Assembly (NCBI GenBank): GCA_964388955.1
Contig: CAYMCO010000032.1
Span: 4,541 to 68,540 of the forward strand
DNA from: CAYMCO01 sp964388955
GTDB lineage: Bacteria; Chloroflexota; Anaerolineae; Anaerolineales; E44-bin32
Direction of reading: 5' to 3'
DNA length: 64,000 bases
The translations under genes and the position numbers were made by a program. Within the stretch, counting starts at the first letter, position 1. Each line of letters begins with the position of its first letter. The notes below the pieces were generated by a model that was given only the letters and a program-made list of their open reading frames with translations, did not search any database and was not told the origin of the DNA. Positions 36,470 to 45,530 of the stretch are shown one piece after another.

Positions 36470-39469
36470 CTAGAAACCCTCAAGCTGCGACAGATCCACG
36501 ACGCCATCCGCCAAGGAAACTACCTGGCGCAAGAGTGCGAGCCGATTCTGCCGCAAGAGCGGGTCCTCATCCATCACCAGCACCTCGTCGAAGAAGCTGC
36601 TGATGGCGGGAATCATGGGCTCGAACGCGGTCAGCAGATCCTGTACGGAGCCCGGACTTCGGGGGGCCTCCTGGGCTCTCCGCAGGGCCTGATACAAGCG
36701 ATGCGTCTCCTTTTCGACGATGCGGTCCGGATCCGGCGAGGGCAGGTCGCCGACTTCGCGGGTGATGCGCGCGCAGCGGGCATAAGCCTGCAGGATGCGG
36801 TCCCAATCCGGGCGCGCGATCCAGGCTTCCAACTCCTTGACCGCCTGATCCGCGCCTGTCGGATCACTCCCTTGCTCGCCCAATACCGCTCCAACCGCAT
36901 CGTATCGGTGCTCCTCCGCCAGCAGCAGCGCGCGCTGCCGGGCAGCGACGAATTCCAAGCACCCTTCCAGCACGCCAACTGGGACCTCAATGGGCAAACC
37001 GCTCGCCGCCTCGCTTAAGCCATCCCGCAGATCGAACCGCTGGCCCGCTTCCACAAGAATCTGCACCAGGCCGATCGCCGTCCGCCGCAGCGCAAAGGGA
37101 TCCTTGGCCCCACTCGGCTGAAGGCCGACTGCGAAGAGCCCAACCAGCGTATCGAGGCGATCGGCCACCGCAACCGCCAGGCCGGCCCTGGACTGCGGCA
37201 GCTGGTCCCCACCTTGGCGCGGCAAATAACTCTCGAAAATAGCCTGCGCCACCTCGGGCGTCTCCCCGCTTTGACGCGCATAGTAGCGTCCCATTTCTCC
37301 TTGCAAGGAGGTCATCTCCACAACCATGTGGGTGACCAGATCCGCTCTGCACAAGCGGGCGGCCGCCGAGGCGACTTTCCGCTCCTCCGAAGATAGGCCA
37401 AGCGCGGGTGCCAGCCGGGGAACGAGACGTTGAAGGCGCTCCATCTTGTCCAGCATGGAGCCCAGCTCCGTTTGAAAAGTCAATGTGGACAGGCGCGGGA
37501 CATACTCCGACAACGGTCGCGCCAGGTCCTGCTGAATGAAGTAGGCGGCATCGGCGAACCTTGCCCGAATGACTGCTTCGTTGCCCCGGCGTACCTCATC
37601 GATATGCTCGTACCCACCGTTGCGCACGGCGACGAAGTACGGCAGCAGGCCGTCCTCCGCTGCCACGGGGAAGTAGCGCTGGTGCTTCTTCATCACCGCG
37701 ATCAGCACCTGAGGCGGCAGATCCAGGTATTCCTCATCAAAGGAGCCGCGCAGCGCCGCCGGTTTCTCCACCAAGTTCGTCACTTCACGGAGCAGATCCT
37801 CATCCTCGGGTATCTCCCCGCCCGCCTCCTGCGCCAAGGCGGTGATTTGCTCCCATATGCGCTCACGCCGCTCATCAATATCCAGGATGATGCCCTGCTC
37901 CTCCAACGCCTGGAAGTAGTCGGAGGCCGATTCGAACTCCATACTCTCCGGTTGGTGGAAACGCAGGCTGCGGCTCGTCCTCCCGGACTGCAGCCCGGCG
38001 AATTCAAAAGGGACCCGCCGGCCACCGTGCATCGCCAGCAGCCAACGGATCGGACGAGAGAAGGCCACCTCGCTCCAATTCCATCGCATCGCCTTCTCGA
38101 AATTCAATTCCATCATCAGGTCGGGGAGCGCATTCGATAGAACCTCGGCTGCGGGCAAGCCGGGCGCCCGCACCTCCGCCACCACATACTCCCCTTCCCC
38201 GATCCGGCGCACCTGCAGTTCATCGACTGGGACCCCCTTGCTCTCCGCAAACCCGATCGCGGCCCTGGTAGGATTCCCCTCCCTATCGTAGGCCCTTCCG
38301 GCCGGAGGGCCCTTGATCTCATCCACCGTCTCCGTCTGATGAAAAGCAAGCGATTGGGCGAACACCACCAGGCGTCGCGGGGTGCCCATCACTTGGACTC
38401 CTTCGTGCTCCAGCCGGAGATCCGCGAGCATGCCTGGCACGCTTCGCTGCAATTGCTCGACCGCGGCAGTCAGGTCGCCGGCCGGGAGCTCCTCAGTGCC
38501 GATCTCGACCAGCAGGGGGGCGGCGTCCCTCGGCCCCGTGCCGGTGGGCCCGGCGTCCATCTCCATCGGCGACCGATCGACCCCTTCAATTGACCAGGGG
38601 AAGCCCAGCTCCCGGCGTTGATCCAGGTAGGCCTCAGACACCCGGCGCGCCAGTTCCCGCATGCGGCCGAACATGCCGGCCCGCTCTGTGACACCGATCG
38701 CGCCGCGCGAGTCCAGGATATTGAAGGCATGCGAGCACTTGAGCACATAGTCATGGGCGGGAATGATGAGGCCGTCCGCCAAGCAGCGGAGAGCCTCAGC
38801 CTCATATTCTTCGAACAAGGCCCACAGGCGCTCTACATCGGCGAGTTCGAAGTAGTAGCGGCTGAATTCCTTCTCCGCCAGCAGGTTGAGATCGCCGTAT
38901 GTATAGTCCCGATTCCAGCGCACCTTGGAGAAGTGATCCACACCCTGCAGCGTCATCAGGATCCGCTCCAAGCCATAGGTGATCTCGACAGAAGGCGGAT
39001 CCAGTGGGATCCCGCCGGCTTGCTGGAAGTAGGTGTACTGGGTGATCTCCTGGCCGTCGAGCCACACCTCCCAGCCCAACCCCCAAGCACCCAGCGCCGG
39101 GGATTCCCAGTTGTCCTCCACAAACCGGAGGTCGTGTCGCTCAGGGTCCACACCCAGATCCACCAGCGACCGCAGGTAGACCTCTTGCGGATCTCCCGGA
39201 TCGGGCTTCAGCACGACCTGGTACTGGTAGAAGAGCTGCATGCGGTTGGGGTTTTCCCCGTAGCGGGCGTCATCCGGACGAATGGAAGGCTCCACATAGG
39301 CCACCCGCCAGGGCTCAGGCCCCAGCACTCGCAGCACGGTGGCCGGATTCATGGTGCCTGCGCCGACCTCCGTGTGGTAGGGATGCCAGATTACACACCC
39401 ATAGTCAGCCCAGAATCGATGCAGCCGCAAGACAAGGGACTGAAATGTCAGCTCTTGGTGATCAGGCAT
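36470..39469 (-). CDS. glyQS: glycyl-tRNA synthetase, fused alpha and beta subunits
   Basis: Charges tRNA-Gly. The 999-residue chain holds the whole alpha subunit (about 1-300: LTFQSLVLRLHRFWADYGCV, the class II core EVGAGTMNPATVLRVLGPEP, RVAYVEPSIRPDDARYGENP) and then the whole beta subunit (from about 318: PLLVEIGTEELPAGDL, SVPGMLADLRLEHEGVQVMG, KHQRYFPV, and a C-terminal anticodon-binding domain). The linker is a short Gly/Pro/Asp-rich stretch. Most bacteria with this enzyme type have separate glyQ and glyS; fusions are known in some lineages. It starts 18 bp after recO. Confidence 0.95.
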   Translation of the reverse strand: MPDHQELTFQSLVLRLHRFWADYGCVIWHPYHTEVGAGTMNPATVLRVLGPEPWRVAYVEPSIRPDDARYGENPNRMQLFYQYQVVLKPDPGDPQEVYLRSLVDLGVDPERHDLRFVEDNWESPALGAWGLGWEVWLDGQEITQYTYFQQAGGIPLDPPSVEITYGLERILMTLQGVDHFSKVRWNRDYTYGDLNLLAEKEFSRYYFELADVERLWALFEEYEAEALRCLADGLIIPAHDYVLKCSHAFNILDSRGAIGVTERAGMFGRMRELARRVSEAYLDQRRELGFPWSIEGVDRSPMEMDAGPTGTGPRDAAPLLVEIGTEELPAGDLTAAVEQLQRSVPGMLADLRLEHEGVQVMGTPRRLVVFAQSLAFHQTETVDEIKGPPAGRAYDREGNPTRAAIGFAESKGVPVDELQVRRIGEGEYVVAEVRAPGLPAAEVLSNALPDLMMELNFEKAMRWNWSEVAFSRPIRWLLAMHGGRRVPFEFAGLQSGRTSRSLRFHQPESMEFESASDYFQALEEQGIILDIDERRERIWEQITALAQEAGGEIPEDEDLLREVTNLVEKPAALRGSFDEEYLDLPPQVLIAVMKKHQRYFPVAAEDGLLPYFVAVRNGGYEHIDEVRRGNEAVIRARFADAAYFIQQDLARPLSEYVPRLSTLTFQTELGSMLDKMERLQRLVPRLAPALGLSSEERKVASAAARLCRADLVTHMVVEMTSLQGEMGRYYARQSGETPEVAQAIFESYLPRQGGDQLPQSRAGLAVAVADRLDTLVGLFAVGLQPSGAKDPFALRRTAIGLVQILVEAGQRFDLRDGLSEAASGLPIEVPVGVLEGCLEFVAARQRALLLAEEHRYDAVGAVLGEQGSDPTGADQAVKELEAWIARPDWDRILQAYARCARITREVGDLPSPDPDRIVEKETHRLYQALRRAQEAPRSPGSVQDLLTAFEPMIPAISSFFDEVLVMDEDPLLRQNRLALLRQVVSLADGVVDLSQLEGF

Positions 39470-39487
39470 GGAATTCCCCCGTAGGGA

Positions 39488-40282
39488 TCATACAGTTCCG
39501 CCCGCCACATCTCCCCGACGCTCGAGGTCGCGGACTTGGCGCAGGAAGGCCGGGCTGTTGAGCTGCCGTTCCAGCAGATAGGTGAAGTAGGCCTCCATGA
39601 GGGCTTCCACCTCCCTCTCCACCTCGGGACGGATCCCCGCCTGGGCGGCGACCTCGTAGGGGCTGCGTTGGTAGTGGCGGAGCACCTTCAAGCCGGCGAG
39701 TGAGATGGAGCGCGCTTTCCTCTCCGCTCGTCCGCAGCGGGGGCACAGCACGCCGCCCTGCTCGATGGAAAAGTACTGGTCCTCGGGCGCGATCTCCTCT
39801 CGGCAGCCGAGGCATTGAAAAAGCTCCGGCCGAAAACCGACCATATCCAGCAGACGAAGCTGGTAATAGCGCACGACGACTGTGGGCGGATCTCCCCCCG
39901 ATAGGCGATCCAATGTGGCCAATGCCAGTTGGTAGATGGATTGGTTCTCCTCTCGTTCCATCGTGAAGCGATCCAAGAGCTCGGCGACGTAGTTGGCATG
40001 GCCGATAGATGCCAGATCCTGGCGCAGACCGGCGTAGAGTTCGCTGGCCTCCGCCTGGGTGATGATGTCCAGGTTCTTCCCCTTCGCCAACTGCAGCTTG
40101 ACCCGGGTGAGCGGTTCAAGGTGACCGGCCTTACGAGATGTTGGACGGCGAACCCCCTTCGCCACCGCCCGAATCTTGCCAAAACGCGGGGTGAATAGAG
40201 TCACCAGCCGATCCGCCTCGCCAAAATCATGGCGGCGCAGAACGAGCCCCTCGGTGCTGTAGACACGCTGCCTGGAGCGCAT
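39488..40282 (-). CDS. recO: DNA repair protein RecO
   Basis: Recombination mediator that, with RecF and RecR, loads RecA and anneals single strands. The 264-residue product has an N-terminal OB fold (YSTEGLVLRRHDFGEADRLV, TLFTPRFGKIRAVAKGVRR), a helical middle and a C-terminal zinc site CLGC...CPRC. The ATG at 40282 is chosen because the preceding frame sequence is not family-like. recO-glyQS is a gene order found in several bacteria. Confidence 0.92.
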   Translation of the reverse strand: MRSRQRVYSTEGLVLRRHDFGEADRLVTLFTPRFGKIRAVAKGVRRPTSRKAGHLEPLTRVKLQLAKGKNLDIITQAEASELYAGLRQDLASIGHANYVAELLDRFTMEREENQSIYQLALATLDRLSGGDPPTVVVRYYQLRLLDMVGFRPELFQCLGCREEIAPEDQYFSIEQGGVLCPRCGRAERKARSISLAGLKVLRHYQRSPYEVAAQAGIRPEVEREVEALMEAYFTYLLERQLNSPAFLRQVRDLERRGDVAGGTV

Positions 40283-40716
40283 GCGGAGATTATACCAGCG
40301 GGGGCCCAGACTACCCTGCACCCAATGCCCGGGCCTCATCGGTCCTAGGCCGCTGTCGTACCCGCCGAAGCGCGGATGGCTTTCCACCCCCTATGCGCGG
40401 CGCCGATTCCTATTCCAGCAAAGCCGACGAGGGAGAGGGCGAGCGGGGATGCAGGGGTGCGGGGGAGCAGAGGCGTGCAGGGGGGAGGCAGGAGGGGGAA
40501 AGGCTCGTGGGAGGTCGAAGGTTGCAGGTTTTCCGGCCGGCGGCCGGTGGCCGTCGAAACGCTTTCACGTTCAAACGCGCCAACGTTCAAACGTGCAACC
40601 TGCAGGGGAGCCGAAGGCTGAATGCTGACCGCTGGCTGCGCGAGGCGCAGTTCGTTCGTCGCTGGTCGTTGGTCGGCGTCTTCAATGGCGCTGCGTGCGA
40701 CAGAAACGCGGAAGCG
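40283..40716. repeat. gene-free gap with G-runs and 7-bp repeats
   Basis: No gene is supported in these 434 bp. It contains several runs of four to six G (40445-40498), a pair of direct repeats around TTCAAACG (40571-40578 and 40587-40594), and abutting heptads GAGCCGA, AGGCTGA, ATGCTGA and CCGCTGG at 40608-40635. The phrase GAAGGTTGCAGG also recurs near 63138. Confidence 0.5.
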
Positions 40717-41124
40717 CTAGTTGCCAGGGAGTTGAGCGGGGCCAAAGGAGTCGGGCAACAGATCCCGGACCGTGCATTCCAGGACGGTCTCCCCCGCTCT
40801 GCCCACGGCGATCACCACGGTGTCCAAACTGAATTCGGACAGCACCTGGCGACACGCGCCGCATGGAGATCCGCCATTCTCCGTGGCCACAACGATGCAC
40901 TGGAAGTCGCGTTCGCCCGCGACAATGGCCTTGAAGATGGCGACCCGTTCGGCGCAGATACTCAAAGGAAAGGCGGCGTTTTCCACGTTCGCGCCGTCGA
41001 AGATCTCTCCCGAACTCGCAAGCAGCGCGGCCCCCACCGGATATCCGGAATATGGCGCGTACGCGCGGCCCCGCGCCGCCAACGCCCTGCGGATCAGATC
41101 TTCCCGCCGCCCTTGGTCAGCCAC
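40717..41124 (-). CDS. cdd: cytidine deaminase
   Basis: Deaminates cytidine and deoxycytidine in pyrimidine salvage. The 135-residue tetrameric-type enzyme has YAPYSGYPVGAALL, the zinc/catalytic motif SICAERVAIFKAI (Cys-Ala-Glu) and SPCGACRQVLSEF (Cys-Gly-Ala-Cys). Start overlaps the upstream CBS-domain gene by 8 nt, so it is the last gene of glmU-CBS-cdd. Confidence 0.95.
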   Translation of the reverse strand: MADQGRREDLIRRALAARGRAYAPYSGYPVGAALLASSGEIFDGANVENAAFPLSICAERVAIFKAIVAGERDFQCIVVATENGGSPCGACRQVLSEFSLDTVVIAVGRAGETVLECTVRDLLPDSFGPAQLPGN

Positions 41125-42415
41125 GGTTGTTCTCCTCCGGTCCTTCCGGGGCAGGCGCCAGGATTTGGGCGCGCACCTTGCGGATTCTCCGCCCGATCAC
41201 CTGCTCTACGACCAAGCGCATCCCGCCCGCCTCTACAACGTCCCCTGGAACGGGCACGCGGCCGAGCTCACCATAGATAAACCCGCCCAAAGTCTCACTC
41301 GTCTCCTTGGGCAAGTCTGCATCCGTGATCGCGTTCACATCGTCCAGATCGATGCCGCCCCGGAAGATGAACTCCCTCTCATTGACCTTTAGATAGGGCA
41401 TCTCTTCCCCAATGTCATATTCATCCTGTACTTCGCCAACGATTTCTTCGACGATATCTTCGAAAGTGACCAAGCCTGCGGTGCCGCCGTATTCATCCAC
41501 GACGATCGCCATCTGCACACGGCGGGCCTGCATTTCGGTGAGCAGCTCGTCCGCCTTCTTCGCTTCAGGCACAAAATACGGGTCGCGCAGGATCTCCGAA
41601 ATGGGGGTGTCCAGCTCTCCTTGGCGCCACGCCCGGAGCAGATCTTTCACATAGACCAAGCCGATCACGTTGTCGATGCTGTCCGTGTAGACCGGGGCCC
41701 GGGAAAGGCCGGTCTTCAGGAGCGTATCCGTGGCCTCTTCCAGGGATATGGTGTCCTCGAAAGCCAGAATGTCGATCCGGGGGACCATCACCTCCCGGGC
41801 GAGCGTATCATCCAACTGGAAAATCGAGAAGATCATATCCTTCTCTTCTTTTTCGATGGCCCCGCCCTCCTGCCCCGCATCCACCAACGTCATGATCTGC
41901 TCTTCGGTGACCAACTGGTAGCGCCGATCCCCGAAGGGCCCCACCACCCGGTTGGCAAGCCCCATCATCACCCAGACGATCGGGGAAACCAGGGTGATGG
42001 TCGTGGAGACCAAGACCGCCAGCCGCGCGCCCCACAGTTCTGGTGCGCGCAAGACTAGGCTTTCGGCAAAGAATACCAGGATCGAGACGGAAAACCAGAC
42101 GATGACCAGCACGCTGACCACCCCGAGCGGAGATACCGGGCCGGCCTGCGAGGCTCGGGAAACGTAATCGTTCAACGCCAGCCCCACCGTCAGCAGCCGC
42201 AGCAATCCGCGGCCAGTTCGCATGGAAAGGATCAGGCGGGAGGAGTTCTCCATCAGCCGCCGCGCAAGGCCAACGAAAGCCACATCCTCGGCCTCTAGCT
42301 GGCGCAGCCTGCTGCGATGGGAGTTCTTGAGCGCGCTCTCTCCTGCGGCGAGAAGCGCATTCAGGCCCACGAGCAGCACAATTGTGGCCAGACTGACGAT
42401 TTCACTCATCGGCAT
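41117..42415 (-). CDS. CNNM/CorC-HlyC family membrane protein with CBS domains
   Basis: A 432-residue protein: an N-terminal DUF21/CNNM membrane domain with about four segments (MSEIVSLATIVLLVGLNALL onward), a CBS pair (REVMVPRIDILAFEDTISLE; RRVQMAIVVDEYGGTAGLV; FEDIVEEIVGEVQDEYD) and a C-terminal CorC/HlyC domain (TLGGFIYGELGRVPVPGDVV). Family members are linked to Mg2+ or Co2+ efflux; 'haemolysin' is an old misnomer. The ATG at 42415 overlaps the glmU stop; an ATG at 42409 is an alternative. Confidence 0.9.
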   Translation of the reverse strand: MPMSEIVSLATIVLLVGLNALLAAGESALKNSHRSRLRQLEAEDVAFVGLARRLMENSSRLILSMRTGRGLLRLLTVGLALNDYVSRASQAGPVSPLGVVSVLVIVWFSVSILVFFAESLVLRAPELWGARLAVLVSTTITLVSPIVWVMMGLANRVVGPFGDRRYQLVTEEQIMTLVDAGQEGGAIEKEEKDMIFSIFQLDDTLAREVMVPRIDILAFEDTISLEEATDTLLKTGLSRAPVYTDSIDNVIGLVYVKDLLRAWRQGELDTPISEILRDPYFVPEAKKADELLTEMQARRVQMAIVVDEYGGTAGLVTFEDIVEEIVGEVQDEYDIGEEMPYLKVNEREFIFRGGIDLDDVNAITDADLPKETSETLGGFIYGELGRVPVPGDVVEAGGMRLVVEQVIGRRIRKVRAQILAPAPEGPEENNRG

Positions 42416-43757
42416 GCTGGATTCTCCGAATGACCCGGGCCGGCGCGCCCACCGCGATGCTGTAGGGGGGCACATCGCGATTCACCACCGCTCCGGCGCC
42501 GGTGTGGGCACCCTTGCCTATGCGAACGGGAGCGATGAGCATGGTGTCGCTGCCGATAAATGCCCCCTCCTCTATCACCGTCCTGTGCTTCCGTTTCCCA
42601 TCGAAATTGCAGGTGATCGTTCCTGCGCCAATATTGACATCGGCCCCAACCTCAGCGTCACCCAGATAGCAGAAATGGCCCGCCTTGACCCCAGGTGCCA
42701 GGGTGCTGTTCTTGACCTCGCCGAAATTGCCCATGTACACGCCGTTTTCCAGGCGTGCCCCCTGGCGCAGGCGAGCGAAGGGGCCCACTGAGACATCATC
42801 CCCCATGGATGCCCCCTGCAGATAGGAGGAGATGACGGCGCAGCGCTCCCCGATCACAGAATCCCGCACGATGCTGTTCGGGCCAATATGCGTGCCCATG
42901 CCGACCCGGGTCTTCCCCTCCAAATGGGTGTTCGCCAGGATCACCACGTCGCGCGCCAGCTGGACCTGAGGGCCGATGTACGTGCTTCCCGGATCCTGAA
43001 GCGTCACGCCCTGGCACATCCACGCCACATTGATCCGCCGGCGCACGACCGCCTCCGCTTCCGCCAGATGGACGCGTGTGTTGACCCCGATGGCCTCTTC
43101 CGGGTCGATCACCGCCACGCTGCCCACCTGCTGACCCTGGGAGACCGCCAGTTCGATCAGGTCGGTGAGGTAGTACTCCCCGCTCGCGGACTCCTTCAAC
43201 TGAGATACCGCCTGCCACAGCCAATCCTCGCGGAAGCAATAGGCGCCTACATTGAACTCGCCAATGGTAAGTTGCTCCGGTGTGGCCTCGGTTTCCTCTA
43301 CGATCCCCGCCACCTCTCCCGCGCCGTCCCGCAGCACCCTGCCGAAACCGCGGGATTGATCCCGATGGACTGTGAGCATCGTGAGCGGACCCTGGTTCGC
43401 CTCTTGGGCCGAGACCAGCGCCCGGTAGGTCTCGGCGGTAATCAGGGGCATGTCGCAGTACGTGACCAGCACCAGGTCCGCCTTTGAAGCCAATTCAGGA
43501 CGAGCTTGCGCCACCGCGTGACCCGTCCCAAGCGGCTCCGCCTGAATGATGAACCCCACCCCCGGCGCCATCGCCTGGCGCAACGCATCCGCCCCCGGCC
43601 GAACCACCACATAGGGTTCCTCTTCGGTGGCCGCGTGTACGGCCTGCACCACCCAATCGATGAGCGGGCGCCCGGCCAGCTCGTGCAACACCTTTGGCCG
43701 CTCGGATTCCAAGCGCGTGCCTTCTCCCGCAGCCAGGACCAACGCAATACACTTCAT
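42402..43757 (-). CDS. glmU: bifunctional GlcNAc-1-phosphate uridyltransferase / glucosamine-1-phosphate acetyltransferase
   Basis: Makes UDP-GlcNAc, the precursor of peptidoglycan. The 451-residue protein has an N-terminal nucleotidyltransferase (LVLAAGEGTRLESERPKVLH, QAEPLGTGHAVAQARPEL, VTYCDMPLI) and a C-terminal left-handed beta helix with acetyltransferase residues (GPFARLRQGARLENGVYMGN, HFCYLGDAEVGADVNIGAGT). The ATG at 43757 has GGAG about 8 nt upstream. It heads a three-gene operon with the CBS protein and cdd. Confidence 0.95.
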   Translation of the reverse strand: MKCIALVLAAGEGTRLESERPKVLHELAGRPLIDWVVQAVHAATEEEPYVVVRPGADALRQAMAPGVGFIIQAEPLGTGHAVAQARPELASKADLVLVTYCDMPLITAETYRALVSAQEANQGPLTMLTVHRDQSRGFGRVLRDGAGEVAGIVEETEATPEQLTIGEFNVGAYCFREDWLWQAVSQLKESASGEYYLTDLIELAVSQGQQVGSVAVIDPEEAIGVNTRVHLAEAEAVVRRRINVAWMCQGVTLQDPGSTYIGPQVQLARDVVILANTHLEGKTRVGMGTHIGPNSIVRDSVIGERCAVISSYLQGASMGDDVSVGPFARLRQGARLENGVYMGNFGEVKNSTLAPGVKAGHFCYLGDAEVGADVNIGAGTITCNFDGKRKHRTVIEEGAFIGSDTMLIAPVRIGKGAHTGAGAVVNRDVPPYSIAVGAPARVIRRIQHADE

Positions 43758-43889
43758 AGCAGACTCCGAGTCGGCGGCGTCATCCAAACCAAGGCCGACC
43801 GCGAACCATGCAGGTTGTAGGTGAGGGGAATATGAGAAGGTGGATCGTCGTCAGACACAGAAATCCAAACTAGTTTGCATGCGGATCAG

Positions 43890-43960
43890 CTGGGGCGCCA
43901 GGATTCGAACCTGGATCCACGGATTCAAAGTCCGGTGTGCTGCCGTTACACCACGCCCCA
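43890..43960 (-). tRNA. tRNA-Gln (anticodon TTG)
   Basis: A 71-nt cloverleaf on the minus strand: acceptor TGGGGCG / CGCCCCA with discriminator G, T-arm GGTTCGAATCC, and anticodon loop CTTTGAA giving TTG. The outermost anticodon-stem pair is a C-T mismatch. CCA is not encoded. A -10-like TACAAT lies about 29 bp upstream. Confidence 0.93.
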
Positions 43961-43988
43961 CTGGATCACTCGATTTCCAGTGGGTGAG

Positions 43989-43994
43989 ATTGTA
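43989..43994 (-). promoter_or_regulatory. -10 box for tRNA-Gln
   Basis: Minus strand TACAAT, with a weak -35 (TGTGAG) 17 bp upstream. Confidence 0.4.
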
Positions 43995-44032
43995 ACATAG
44001 CCGATTCGGCGCTCACATACCCCGCTGCCCAA

Positions 44033-45070
44033 TCACTTCTCTTCGGGGGTCTCTAGCTCGTCCGAAAGCAGACCGCGTTTCTTCGCCTCGTCATAGGACA
44101 TCACCCCCTCCGAATAGTCGCCCTCCCCGTTCAAATCCGTAGGGGCCTGGTCCCAGAAGCGTTCCGCATCCACTCCGCCCTGCGCAACCCCGCTCTCCTG
44201 CAACTGCTCGGGGAGCCCTCGACTTTCTTCATGGTCCATCATCATCTCATGGCCGGCGGGAGGCTCTTCTCCGGCTGCCTGCGCAAGTCTCTTCACCAAA
44301 GGCGCCATACCCTTCACCGCATCCCGGCAGTAGCGAGCGGCCGCCTCCTGCTGGCCCGGAGTGCGCTCAGTTTCAAAATAGATCACCAGCCCGTGTCGCC
44401 CCCCGATGTTGGTGAAATAACACCCACGCCCCACCCCCTCGAACACATGGAAAGCCCACGGATCGTGCGATCCGAGCCACGACGATACCTCCAGGCTTGC
44501 GCCCAACACGTTGGCTAGCGATGACCGCAGGGTTTCAACATCGACCGGGCCGACCGCTCCCTCTGCCGCCACCACATCCCCCATCACGTCCACGATCAGA
44601 ACTCCGCATGCGCCCAGCACCCTGCGGGCGCGCGCCATCATCTGGATCAACTGCACGCTGGTTTCGCGCTGCGTGGTTGCGGGGATTTCCCCGCCTTCCA
44701 CCTCCAGCCGGGCGCTCTGCACCGCTTTGGCCAGACGCTCCGGCGACACCGGTTTGGCCAAGAATGCCGTCACCCCCAGCGAGCGGGCTTGCTCCAATGC
44801 GGCCTTATCCGGAGCACTGGCGAACAGGATGCTGCGGGAGCGCGGGTTCAACTGACAAGCCCAGGCGACCAGCTCCAATCCGGACATGCCAGGCAGCTCG
44901 AGATCCGTGATCAGGATGTCGACGGGCTGGCGGGCGAATTCCAGCAGCGCGTCCTCGCCCGTCGGGACCGCCTCAATTTGCAGTGGATCCGTCTGACCAG
45001 CGAAAGCCCCGACCAATTGGTCGCGCGCACCAGCGGTCCCAGCGACGATGAGTATCCGCATGTCGTCCAT
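44033..45070 (-). CDS. degenerate receiver domain plus roadblock-like domain protein
   Basis: A 345-residue protein. Residues 1-120 are a receiver fold (MDDMRILIVAGTAGARDQLV, then DILITDLELPGMSGLELV with Asp56, and FLAKPVSPERLAKAV with Lys106). The acidic pair that binds Mg2+ after the first strand is replaced by Ala-Gly (residues 10-11), so phosphorylation may be lost. Residues about 130-255 resemble a roadblock/LC7 domain (GVLIVDVMGDVVAAEGAVGP, then YFTNIGGRHGLVIYFETE), a family that partners small GTPases such as MglA. The last 80 residues are acidic and disordered-looking. It stands alone; no kinase or GTPase gene is nearby. Confidence 0.7.
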   Translation of the reverse strand: MDDMRILIVAGTAGARDQLVGAFAGQTDPLQIEAVPTGEDALLEFARQPVDILITDLELPGMSGLELVAWACQLNPRSRSILFASAPDKAALEQARSLGVTAFLAKPVSPERLAKAVQSARLEVEGGEIPATTQRETSVQLIQMMARARRVLGACGVLIVDVMGDVVAAEGAVGPVDVETLRSSLANVLGASLEVSSWLGSHDPWAFHVFEGVGRGCYFTNIGGRHGLVIYFETERTPGQQEAAARYCRDAVKGMAPLVKRLAQAAGEEPPAGHEMMMDHEESRGLPEQLQESGVAQGGVDAERFWDQAPTDLNGEGDYSEGVMSYDEAKKRGLLSDELETPEEK

Positions 45071-45130
45071 CGTCTGATATTCTAGCACAGGCGGCGCTTG
45101 TGCCAACTGCTTCTCCCGTACGGTGTGAAA

Positions 45131-45165
45131 GAGCTATGAGCCCCAAGCCGAAAGCCATAAGCCGA
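45131..45165 (+). repeat. five 7-bp repeats upstream of the receiver-roadblock gene
   Basis: Abutting heptads GAGCTAT, GAGCCCC, AAGCCGA, AAGCCAT and AAGCCGA, the longest same-direction array outside the rRNA end. It lies in the 460-bp gap 45071-45530, which holds no supported gene. Confidence 0.65.
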
Positions 45166-45260
45166 ATCCCGTGCGCGATGGTGATGGTTCCCGCTCTTCC
45201 GTTGAAACGTGCCAACGCCCCACGGATCCCCTGCCCCTTGACCCCCCTGATCACTCGATG

Positions 45261-45277
45261 AGGTGAACTTATCACCT
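45261..45277. promoter_or_regulatory. AGGTGA inverted repeat upstream of the plus-strand permeases
   Basis: AGGTGA (45261-45266), 5 bp, TCACCT (45272-45277). A TTGTGC and a TATATCT follow within 25 bp and could be a promoter. It may be an operator for the permease operon, about 255 bp before the first gene. Confidence 0.3.
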
Positions 45278-45530
45278 TTGTGCCCCGTATATATCTATTG
45301 GGGGTACGACCGGATGCACACTCTGCGCCGCCTCGGACTCCGGTGCTGGTCACATTATGACTGCAAAGCCTGCCGATCCATCTGGCCGCGGGGCGGGCCG
45401 GCGCCAGGTCGCCACCGCGGTCGATTGCGTTTGCGGGAGGTATAATCGTCCCGAATTTCTCCCAGCCGGGGGGCGAAGTTCGTCCCGCTTCAACGCTCCC
45501 ATACAGGACAGGGTGGAGCCGTGTCCTTGG

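Noticed and set aside
39470..39487. T-box leader for glyQS
   Set aside because: Only 18 bp separate recO and glyQS, so there is no room for one.
40345..40590. 81-codon minus-strand frame in the recO-cdd gap
   Set aside because: Low-complexity Pro/Ser sequence over the G-rich patch, without a ribosome site.
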